From the NCBI GenBank assembly GCA_026387665.1, contig JAPLLG010000002.1, forward strand, positions 56,039 through 120,038: a DNA stretch of 64,000 nucleotides, written 5' to 3'. The DNA comes from Nitrospirota bacterium. Its GTDB lineage: Bacteria > Nitrospirota > Nitrospiria > Nitrospirales > Nitrospiraceae. The notes under the pieces were generated by a model. That model saw nothing but the letters and a program-made list of their open reading frames with translations, was not told the origin of the DNA and did not search any database. Shown here in pieces: positions 34,315-41,280 of this stretch. Within the stretch, counting starts at the first letter, position 1. Each line of letters opens with the position of its first letter. A program made the position numbers and the translations under genes.

Positions 34315-35280
34315 TTAATGGCTGGGGCTCAGGCGAACAATCGTACCTTTTTCTCCGCTCGCCCAACCCTGTGTCCCATCAGGGAACGACAGACCGAATA
34401 GCGACACAGTCGCGACAGCCCCCTGCTCAGTCCAAGTAAAGCCGCTATCTATAGTCCGGTAGACCATACCGCGCTCCCCCACAATCCATCCGCTCTGAGG
34501 ATCAGTAAAGCGCACCCGCAAGAGGTCTGTGAGCTTTGTGCAGGTACGATTACAGGGCAGCGTACGATCGATCCAGTGATCGCCGCCATCGGTCGTTTGG
34601 AAAATGGCGCCGGCATTGCCGACAACCCAACCCGTCGAGGCATCGGAGAAATAGACATCGAACAGGGTCACGGCCCCCTGGGTCTCTTGCGGGGTCCAGG
34701 TCATCCCGCCATCATTCGTCATCAAAACGGTCCCGACTGCCCCAACCGCCGTCCCATGTTGCGCGGTAAGAAACTGCACGGCGTAGAGAGCGGCACTGGT
34801 TTTACTCGCTTGATCAGCCCAATGGGCTCCGCCATTCTTCGTATGGAGAATGGTGCCGTTGCCGCCGACCACCCAACCCTCGCTGGGCGAGACGAACGAC
34901 AGACCGTAGAAGGGCACCTGGGTATCGACGAATTGCTGCTGCCAGGTCTGGCCCCCATCCTGGCTCCGGCGAATCGTCCCGTTGGCTCCGATGGCCCAGC
35001 CCTGCTTCTCATCGAGAAAGAAAACGCCAGAAAGGGTTGCGGTAGTGCCGCTGACGACCTTCTGCCACTTCTTCCCTCCATCGACCGTCTTCACAATGGC
35101 GCCGCCTGATCCGACAGCCCAGCCTAGCTGAGGTGTGCGAAAATAGAGCCCCATCAAGAGGGCTTCTGTATGGCTCGCTTGTGGAGTAACCGTCAGAGCC
35201 GCGTCAGCAGCCCAGGAGGGAGACGAACACCACAACGCCGCCAACAGCACCGCAAGACATCCTGGCAATCCCTGTCTCAC
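34315..35280 (-). CDS. YCF48/Hcf136-like beta-propeller protein, exported
   Basis: 321 residues. Signal peptide (hydrophobic core CLAVLLAALWCSS, cleavage after SWA) followed by seven repeats with GWxVGxxGxIxxTxDGGxxW, for example GWAVGSGGAIVKTVDGGKKW, so a seven-bladed propeller in the periplasm is expected. In phototrophs such proteins assist photosystem II assembly; in non-phototrophs the function is unknown. Start overlaps the stop of the TIG protein by 4 nt (ATGA), so the two are co-translated. Confidence 0.88.
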   Translation of the reverse strand: MRQGLPGCLAVLLAALWCSSPSWAADAALTVTPQASHTEALLMGLYFRTPQLGWAVGSGGAIVKTVDGGKKWQKVVSGTTATLSGVFFLDEKQGWAIGANGTIRRSQDGGQTWQQQFVDTQVPFYGLSFVSPSEGWVVGGNGTILHTKNGGAHWADQASKTSAALYAVQFLTAQHGTAVGAVGTVLMTNDGGMTWTPQETQGAVTLFDVYFSDASTGWVVGNAGAIFQTTDGGDHWIDRTLPCNRTCTKLTDLLRVRFTDPQSGWIVGERGMVYRTIDSGFTWTEQGAVATVSLFGLSFPDGTQGWASGEKGTIVRLSPSH

Positions 35281-36959
35281 TGGTTAGTATCGGCGTCCGG
35301 GCGGTTGTTATTGAAGTAGCCTGGATCTGGCATACCCTTAGCTTCGATGGTGAAGGAGCCAGCCTCCAAGGTCAGCCATTTCTTCATCGTGCAGCAGGTC
35401 CCGTCCGGCTGGACATCCCAGGAGCCGCGCCGCACGATGAGCGGGCCTGTGGCCAGCTCATTGAAGAACTCGTTGCGCTTCCCCAACCCGTAGAGATTTC
35501 TGTGGGGCACCCGCACGACGATCTCCGTATCGGTCCAGGACATGACCTGCGCCGCGACGTTGCTGAACAGGACCTCCGTCCGCGATACGTTCTCGCCCAA
35601 CTCGATGTCTTCCCGCCGCTTGTAGGCCCCCTGGTTAAGGCCCAAGTAGGCATGCTCGGCGGTCTTGAGAAACGAGCCGAACCCGGACCCCTTGATCGTG
35701 ATCAGCTCATCGAGTCCGCCGGACTTCGGGCTGTAGGAGTCGATCTTCGGCGTCACCAGCGTAAAGACTCCCGCGTCAGTTTTGAGAATTTCCTTCGTCG
35801 CACAGCACGAACCGTCGGGATTCGGCTTCGTGGCTCCGCGAGAAATCACGACCGGCCCGCTCTTGGCGCTAAACGGCACCCACACATCGATGCGATCGTC
35901 CTGCCAGCGATAGATGACGGCGCGAACCCCGCCGATATCGACGCGATTCTCTCCGATATTAAAATCGGTAAAGGCGTAGGGGGTCGAACCGCTTTCCGAA
36001 TAGAATCCGAAATGTTCGCCGCTGATTCTGAGCAGCGTGCCGATCGGGGCGGCCGGAGGGGTCAAGGCGCTCACTTTCGGCACGTGAACCATAAAGGTCC
36101 CGACCGTCCGTTCACGCCCCTGCACAGTCAGAGCAATTGCTCCGGTCTCGGCATCCATCGGGAGATGGACGACGATCGCACTATCGGACCATTGAGCGAT
36201 GGTGGCGGGATGCCCGCCGAACGTGACCTTGTCACCAGCCCCCTTCGTTGCGCCAAAACCCTGCCCGAAAAAGACGACCTTCGTCCCGATCGGTCCGCTC
36301 ACAGGATCGACACGGATGCTCGGAATCAGCTTCAGTGGAACCGCATTGCTCACTTTATACTGGACCGGCGCGCAACAGGACCCGTCCGGCAAGGGATCGG
36401 ACGAGGCCAATCGAACCACCACATCGCCCGAGGCAGCATTCGTGGGAACATCGACTTCGATGATGTCGTCTTTCCAGCGGCGCGGCCTGACGACTACGCC
36501 TCCGATCGTCACGTCATTGACCCCGAACATCGTATTCGGATCGCGTGGACCTGCCGTGTTGCCGAAATGCGCACCGGTAATCTGCACCGTATGGCCCGGT
36601 TCAATTTCTGCCGGCGTCACTGCGGTAATCGTCGGCTGCATGATTATTAATGTCCCAGCAGACAATTTCCTTTTTCCTGCCATCACTTCAACGGGACCGG
36701 ACTGGGCCTGGAAGGGTACCTTCACCTCGATCAGGTCTGATTCCCATCGCTGAATCAACGCGGGAAACCCGCCGACGGTGACGCGATTGTTTTGCACAGA
36801 TTGGAATGAGCCCAGCCCCTTCCCGCCGATCGACAGGGTCGCGCCGGGAACCGCCGTTGACGGATACAGTTCGAGCGAGGACGGAGCCGCCGCAAAGGCG
36901 GCAACGCTCACACTGGCCCACAACGTCATCGCACTCACGCCAGCAAGAAACATCTTCAT
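35277..36959 (-). CDS. Exported IPT/TIG-domain protein with repeated Cys-Cys motif
   Basis: 560 residues from ATG 36959 (ribosome site AGGAG). Signal peptide MKMFLAGVSAMTLWASVSVAAF, then five IPT/TIG Ig-like domains, each starting near P-x-(S/T/A)-x-(I/V)-G and containing G-x-(N/D)-F/G-G-x-(P/R)-A. Three of the domains carry the same tight motif PDG-(S/T)-CC (nucleotides 35391-35408, 35803-35819, 36372-36389). Such proteins are periplasmic or surface adhesion/scaffold proteins. It precedes the YCF48-like gene and both are driven by the promoter at 37056-37085. Confidence 0.85.
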   Translation of the reverse strand: MKMFLAGVSAMTLWASVSVAAFAAAPSSLELYPSTAVPGATLSIGGKGLGSFQSVQNNRVTVGGFPALIQRWESDLIEVKVPFQAQSGPVEVMAGKRKLSAGTLIIMQPTITAVTPAEIEPGHTVQITGAHFGNTAGPRDPNTMFGVNDVTIGGVVVRPRRWKDDIIEVDVPTNAASGDVVVRLASSDPLPDGSCCAPVQYKVSNAVPLKLIPSIRVDPVSGPIGTKVVFFGQGFGATKGAGDKVTFGGHPATIAQWSDSAIVVHLPMDAETGAIALTVQGRERTVGTFMVHVPKVSALTPPAAPIGTLLRISGEHFGFYSESGSTPYAFTDFNIGENRVDIGGVRAVIYRWQDDRIDVWVPFSAKSGPVVISRGATKPNPDGSCCATKEILKTDAGVFTLVTPKIDSYSPKSGGLDELITIKGSGFGSFLKTAEHAYLGLNQGAYKRREDIELGENVSRTEVLFSNVAAQVMSWTDTEIVVRVPHRNLYGLGKRNEFFNELATGPLIVRRGSWDVQPDGTCCTMKKWLTLEAGSFTIEAKGMPDPGYFNNNRPDADTNQ

Positions 36960-37055
36960 GAGTAGGCTCCTGTCAGGCAAGAAAGAGGCACGATCATCCT
37001 GCGCGCGGCGCGAGAAGGGACCACCAAGATACCGCGTAATCGAAGATTCGATCGA

Positions 37056-37085
37056 ACTATAACAAGCGGTTTTTTCGAGAGTCAA
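37056..37085 (-). promoter_or_regulatory. Promoter of the TIG-YCF48 operon
   Basis: On the minus strand TTGACT (37080-37085), 18-nt spacer, TATAGT (37056-37061). A leader of about 90 nt leads to ATG 36959. This rules out the in-frame TTG at 37085 as a start codon. Confidence 0.65.
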
Positions 37086-37134
37086 GCCAGCGAGCCCGCG
37101 CCAGCCGAGGATTCAAAGGGGTTTACACGAAGGA

Positions 37135-37593
37135 TCAGGAGACGGAGAAAATCACTTCGATTTCGACCGCCGCACCGCGAGGCAACTCAGCCGCGCCCAC
37201 CGCCACACGAGCATGACGGCCTGCCTCGCCAAAGATAGCGACCAGGAGATCTGAGGCCCCGTTGAGCACTTGAGGCTGCTGCACGAACCCTTCCGCCGAC
37301 GCCACATGCCCGACAACTTTCACCACGCGCGTGATACGGTCCAACGTCCCGAGTTCCTGCTTGACGATCGCCAAGGCATTCAAAAGCGACAGCTTGGACG
37401 CCTCCACTCCCTGCTCGACCGTCAGATCCCGTCCAAGCTTACCGGAAAAGACCAACTGCCCGTCACGCATGGGAAGAACGCCGGATAGAAACAAGAGGTT
37501 TCCGGCCAGGACCGCCGGCACATAGGTCGCCAATGGTTTAGGCGGCTGAGGCAGTTCGAGCTGGAGTTCTTTCAGGCGTAATTCGAAAGGCAT
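37135..37593 (-). CDS. RidA/YjgF-family protein
   Basis: 152 residues with the chorismate-mutase-like fold of the RidA family: VPAVLAGNLLFLSGVLPMRDG, then ALAIVKQELGTLDRITRVVKVVGHV and HARVAVGAAELPRGAAVEIEV. The Arg in HARVAVG matches the position that binds the substrate carboxylate in enamine deaminases. The subgroup resembles the YjgH/TCP-like (YER057c) forms, so enamine deaminase activity is likely but not certain. Next to deoB and deoC, 53 nt apart. Confidence 0.88.
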   Translation of the reverse strand: MPFELRLKELQLELPQPPKPLATYVPAVLAGNLLFLSGVLPMRDGQLVFSGKLGRDLTVEQGVEASKLSLLNALAIVKQELGTLDRITRVVKVVGHVASAEGFVQQPQVLNGASDLLVAIFGEAGRHARVAVGAAELPRGAAVEIEVIFSVS

Positions 37594-37646
37594 AGCAAAG
37601 ATCCGTCAATCGTCAACCGTCATTCGATCCACACCGAGCTTTCAGC

Positions 37647-38804
37647 TCATCCTGCGCGAAGCGCGTTCAAAAAGCTTTCCCCGACCGGAAGCTGATCCCC
37701 CTGCAGAGCTTCTACGATGGTATGGCCCAGATCGGCGGCAGAGGCCCTGATGCCGAGATTGACCCCCTGCGCCAGCTTCGGGCCTGTAGCCAAGAGAGGC
37801 ACATATTCCCTCGTGGGCACCTGATCCGCCTTCATGAGGTCCCGCCCATGATCGCCCGTCAGGACCAGCAGATCGCCAGGGCGCAGTTGTTCCAGCAACT
37901 CGGGAAGCCTGCGATCGAAATCGTGGAGGGCTGCCGCCGAATGTGCCGCATCCGGCTCCAGCACATTGAGTCCGGCAACAATCAATCCGCGGGGCGCCTT
38001 CTTCAACATCCCCGTGACTTCTGTAAACAGCGCCGTCCAAGGCCCGACCGGAATGGACCGAGTGAAGCCGCGGCCGCTAAAGAGATCGCCGACTTTCCCC
38101 GCTCCGATCACGATCTGACCGGCCTGGTTCAGCACATCGATCATCGTCTGGCCCGGCGGCTCGATCACGAACTCACGCGAACGTGAGGCAAACTGCACCG
38201 CCCCGGCATCCCCCGTAAGAGGATGGGCTGAAACGCGCCAAATTCCCCAGCGATCCTTCAGTAATTTCCTCGCGTCCCGGCAACGCTGAAAGAACTCGTC
38301 CTGGCGGATGGCATTTTCATGCGCCGCCACATGGCAGGTGCGTCGTCCATCAGTCCACACGATCAATGAACCGGACGAGAGATGCTCTGATTCATACTCG
38401 CGCAACATGGCGACGCCGGAGGCGCGGCGATTGCCGAGAATCTTCCGGCCGAATGTCTGTTCAAGAATCGCAACCAGCTCGGGAGGAAATCCGTCAGGGT
38501 AGAGAGGCCCGGCCATGTCCGTCTGCAAGCCGGCTATTTCCCAATAGCCGACCATGGAATCCACGCCCTTGGAGAGAAATCCGAGGCGCCCGAACGAGCC
38601 TTCCGGCTGCCCCATCACCCGCACACCCTTGATTGCCGTGATATGGCCAAGCCCGAGGGCTTCAAGCGTGGGAAGGTGGAGCCCCCCGACCGCATCAGCC
38701 AGATGGGATAGGGTATGAGTTCCGGCATCGCCGTAGTCCGCCGCATCGGGCAGAGCCCCGACGCCCAATCCATCGATCACCAGCACAATCACACGATTAA
38801 TCAT
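37647..38804 (-). CDS. deoB: Phosphopentomutase-like protein, divergent active site
   Basis: 385 residues, close to the usual length. Alkaline-phosphatase-superfamily layout with DGLGVGALPDA, the cap domain and LTGDHGRD plus TREYVPLL. Compared with typical DeoB the phosphorylated Thr is Ser83 (VDSMVGYWE), the Asp/His pair of one metal is Glu283/His288 (VLEPDAAH) after a shortened loop, and the His before TREY is missing. Asp11, Asp318 and His319 remain. It may still interconvert ribose 1- and 5-phosphates or may have a different substrate. deoC follows upstream in the same direction (31-nt gap). Confidence 0.8.
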   Translation of the reverse strand: MINRVIVLVIDGLGVGALPDAADYGDAGTHTLSHLADAVGGLHLPTLEALGLGHITAIKGVRVMGQPEGSFGRLGFLSKGVDSMVGYWEIAGLQTDMAGPLYPDGFPPELVAILEQTFGRKILGNRRASGVAMLREYESEHLSSGSLIVWTDGRRTCHVAAHENAIRQDEFFQRCRDARKLLKDRWGIWRVSAHPLTGDAGAVQFASRSREFVIEPPGQTMIDVLNQAGQIVIGAGKVGDLFSGRGFTRSIPVGPWTALFTEVTGMLKKAPRGLIVAGLNVLEPDAAHSAAALHDFDRRLPELLEQLRPGDLLVLTGDHGRDLMKADQVPTREYVPLLATGPKLAQGVNLGIRASAADLGHTIVEALQGDQLPVGESFLNALRAG

Positions 38805-38835
38805 CGTCGCACTATACCAGAAGCCTGCACGAGGC

Positions 38836-39519
38836 TCACCCTTTCCGCTTTGCGGCAGACCATTCGGCCATAATCGCCAGACTCGCGCTGGTGCCGATCC
38901 GATCCGCGCCTGCCTCCAGCATGGCCAACGTGGTCTTCCAGTCTCTGATTCCTCCGGAGGCCTTCACCTTGGCCCGGCCTGCCACCGTCTCTTTCATCAG
39001 CCTCACATCCTCAACCGTGGCGCCGGACGCGGCAAACCCTGTCGAGGTCTTGACATAGTCCATCCCCGCCTCCACCGCCAAACGACAGGCTGTGATCTTT
39101 TCCTCGCGCGTCAGACAGCAGGTCTCCAGGATCACTTTATGCTCGACCCCTTGAGTCGCCTGCACGACCTCGGCCATGTCGGTCCTGACCAGGTCGTAGT
39201 CGCCAGATTTAAGCCGGCTCACGTTAATCACCATGTCGAGCACCTTGGCTCCGCGGGCAACGCCTTCAATAGCCTCCGCAACCTTCGTCGCCGTCGTATG
39301 GCCTCCCAACGGGAATCCGACTGGAATCCCAACGCGAATATTCGTGCCAGCCACAGCCGCAACCGCCTCATCGATATAACAAGGCGGCACAAAGATCACA
39401 ACGAAGCCGAACTCTTTCGCCTCCAGGCACAGCCGAAGCACATCGGCCTTTGTCGCGTCAGGGCGCAGCACAGTGTGGTCCAATAGCGTCGGCACGTTCC
39501 AGTCCTGTGTTGTCATCAT
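38836..39519 (-). CDS. deoC: Deoxyribose-phosphate aldolase
   Basis: 227 residues. LLDHTVLRPDATKADV at the start, DMVINVSRLKSGDY, EAGMDYVKTSTGFAASGATVEDV with the Schiff-base Lys, and VKASGGIRDW. It splits deoxyribose 5-phosphate into acetaldehyde and glyceraldehyde 3-phosphate. First gene of deoC-deoB, fitting deoxynucleoside salvage. Two adjacent ATGs (39519, 39516) follow an AGGG ribosome site. Confidence 0.96.
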   Translation of the reverse strand: MMTTQDWNVPTLLDHTVLRPDATKADVLRLCLEAKEFGFVVIFVPPCYIDEAVAAVAGTNIRVGIPVGFPLGGHTTATKVAEAIEGVARGAKVLDMVINVSRLKSGDYDLVRTDMAEVVQATQGVEHKVILETCCLTREEKITACRLAVEAGMDYVKTSTGFAASGATVEDVRLMKETVAGRAKVKASGGIRDWKTTLAMLEAGADRIGTSASLAIMAEWSAAKRKG

Positions 39520-39625
39520 GCCACCCTTATAACAAGTCCTGGATCAGAGATGAAGAGGAAAGCGCGGAGGCAGGATAAATGGTTCGCGAAGGATGGGGGA
39601 CTTCCCTGATGGCAAGCCCTTTGCC

Positions 39626-39649
39626 GGATGCTCAAAAAGGCCGTCCAGC
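39626..39649. repeat. Truncated family A element (left end only)
   Basis: Twenty-four bases match the left terminus of the full elements (GGATGCTCAAAAAGGCCGTC and onward). Right after it the sequence changes into a heptamer array at 39653-39725, so this is the mirror case of 626-708. Confidence 0.8.
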
Positions 39650-39652
39650 CAT

Positions 39653-39725
39653 CCGTGAGACGTGAAAGGTTTCAGAGGAAGCGTATTCGGCAGTCCGACG
39701 TTTTATGTTTTACGGTTCACGGTTG
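39653..39725. repeat. Heptamer arrays (family B) downstream of mltG
   Basis: Two 7-nt-period blocks (39653-39680 with ACGTGAA-type units, 39698-39725 with ACGTTTT-type units) 27 nt before the mltG stop. No gene in the 230-nt gap between deoC and mltG. Confidence 0.72.
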
Positions 39726-39751
39726 CTGGAAAGAATTTCTGCAGCATTCGG

Positions 39752-40822
39752 CTATAGGCGCGGGGAGGAAACTTTTCTGAACGGCCGCTTCTGATACTTC
39801 TCCACGGCCTGATTGTGCTCGACGAGCGTTTTCGAGAACTGATGCGTGCCATCGTTCTTCGACACGAAATATAAGGCACGCGAATCGGACGGATAGAGGG
39901 TCGCGCGAATCGCTTGAATGCCCGGATTGGCGATCGGTCCAGGCGGCAAGCCCTTGACCCGATAGGTATTGTAGGGGCTGGGGTTCGATAGGTCTTGCTT
40001 GTGTAAATTTCCGTCGAATGCCGGCAAGCCATAAATGACGGTCGGATCGCTCTGGAGCGGAATGTGCTGCTTGAGCCGGTTGTGAAACACCGCAGCAATC
40101 TCCGGCCGCTCGCCTCCCGAGCCTGTCTCCTTTTCGATGACGGAAGCGAGGGTCAACACTTCGTGCATCGTCATCTTGAGTTCCTGCATCCGAACGAGGA
40201 GGTCCGGCCCGACGACCTGCCGTAACTGCTCGACCATCGTCGTCAACACCTCGCGCGCCTTGACGGTGCGAGGGAACCTATAGGTATTGGGATAAAGATA
40301 GCCTTCCAGCGTGTCCGCCTTGATCCCCAGCGACGCAATAAAGGCCCGATCCTTCGCCAGCCGGAGAAACTCCGCCTGGTCCGTGAGGCCCTGTTGCGAA
40401 ACCAGGTTAGCAATTTGAAGGAGCGTGAGCCCTTCAGGGATGGTCAGGGGATGAAGCATCACTTGGCCGCTGAGCAGCTTCGAGAGAATCTCCGCCGGGG
40501 TCATGCCGGCATTGAGCTCATATTCACCGGCGTGAACTTTCCGGTCGGCAGATTGGGACTTCGCTAAAATGACAAAGACAGAACGGCTCTTGATCAACCG
40601 TTCGCGTTCCAGCATCGCGGCCACTTGTTGAAACGGCGCGCCTTCCGGGATGAGGACGACTTTCGAAGGGGGGTGCTTCTGCGTGGGAACAGCCGGGCCT
40701 TCAGCCCAGCGAATCGTCTGATGCACGGCGACGCCAAGAGCGACCGTTGCGACCAGTAGAAGTCCGAAAATGATCCGTCGGTTCATCATGCGGTTCCATC
40801 GTTTCCGTATCGGAATCTTCAT
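39752..40822 (-). CDS. mltG: Endolytic murein transglycosylase
   Basis: 356 residues if ATG 40822 is used; ATG 40789 (before MMNRRI) is an alternative. One N-terminal membrane anchor (IIFGLLLVATVALGVAVH), a LysM-like region, and the YceG catalytic domain with ASVIEKETGSGGE (catalytic Glu), VFHNRLKQHIPLQSDPTVIY and LPPGPIANPG. It cleaves nascent glycan strands at the inner membrane. The start overlaps the end of ruvX by about 120 nt. Confidence 0.93.
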   Translation of the reverse strand: MKIPIRKRWNRMMNRRIIFGLLLVATVALGVAVHQTIRWAEGPAVPTQKHPPSKVVLIPEGAPFQQVAAMLERERLIKSRSVFVILAKSQSADRKVHAGEYELNAGMTPAEILSKLLSGQVMLHPLTIPEGLTLLQIANLVSQQGLTDQAEFLRLAKDRAFIASLGIKADTLEGYLYPNTYRFPRTVKAREVLTTMVEQLRQVVGPDLLVRMQELKMTMHEVLTLASVIEKETGSGGERPEIAAVFHNRLKQHIPLQSDPTVIYGLPAFDGNLHKQDLSNPSPYNTYRVKGLPPGPIANPGIQAIRATLYPSDSRALYFVSKNDGTHQFSKTLVEHNQAVEKYQKRPFRKVSSPRL

Positions 40823-41276
40823 CCGCCCAGCCTTCCGACCTCTGCTTCGGCGCCGGCTCAAGGCTGGCCAGATAACTCTGGAGTAAAATCGAGGCGGCGA
40901 TGCGATCGATCACACCCTTCCGCTTTTTCCGGCTGACATCGGCTGCGATCAACAGGTCTTCCGCCGACTTCGTCGTCAACCGCTCGTCCCACAGAATAAC
41001 CGGCACGGGCACACCCGCTTCTAAGCGGGCCTGGAATTCTCGCATCGCCTGGATCGCCGGCCCTTCGCGGCCATCCAACTGCAGCGGAAACCCCAACAAA
41101 ACCTGCTTTACCTCATAAGTCGCAACGAGAGCGGCAATATGGGCGATATCCCGATCCAATGTGCGCCGAGTGAGCGTCTCCAGCGGTTGAGCGGTCCAGC
41201 CCAGCTCGTCGCTCAGGGCCACCCCGATCCGCACGGTGCCATAATCGAGCGCAAGAACCCGTTTGCCGTCCTCCAT
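40701..41276 (-). CDS. ruvX: Holliday-junction resolvase-like protein, YqgF/RuvX
   Basis: 191 residues from ATG 41276, just downstream of alaS (ribosome site GGGGCGG in the alaS end). RNase H-like fold: LALDYGTVRIGVALSD, VKQVLLGFPLQLDG, ILWDERLTTKSAE and KKRKGVIDRIAASILLQSYL. It acts in pre-16S rRNA maturation. About 45 C-terminal residues are extra compared with the usual 140-150 and are hydrophilic; that part overlaps mltG. Confidence 0.93.
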   Translation of the reverse strand: MEDGKRVLALDYGTVRIGVALSDELGWTAQPLETLTRRTLDRDIAHIAALVATYEVKQVLLGFPLQLDGREGPAIQAMREFQARLEAGVPVPVILWDERLTTKSAEDLLIAADVSRKKRKGVIDRIAASILLQSYLASLEPAPKQRSEGWADEDSDTETMEPHDEPTDHFRTSTGRNGRSWRRRASDDSLG

Positions 41277-41280
41277 CAGT

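Noticed and set aside
35502..36650. Open frame of 382 codons opposite the TIG-repeat gene.
   Set aside because: The minus-strand gene has signal peptide, ribosome site, promoter and domain repeats; the plus frame has none.
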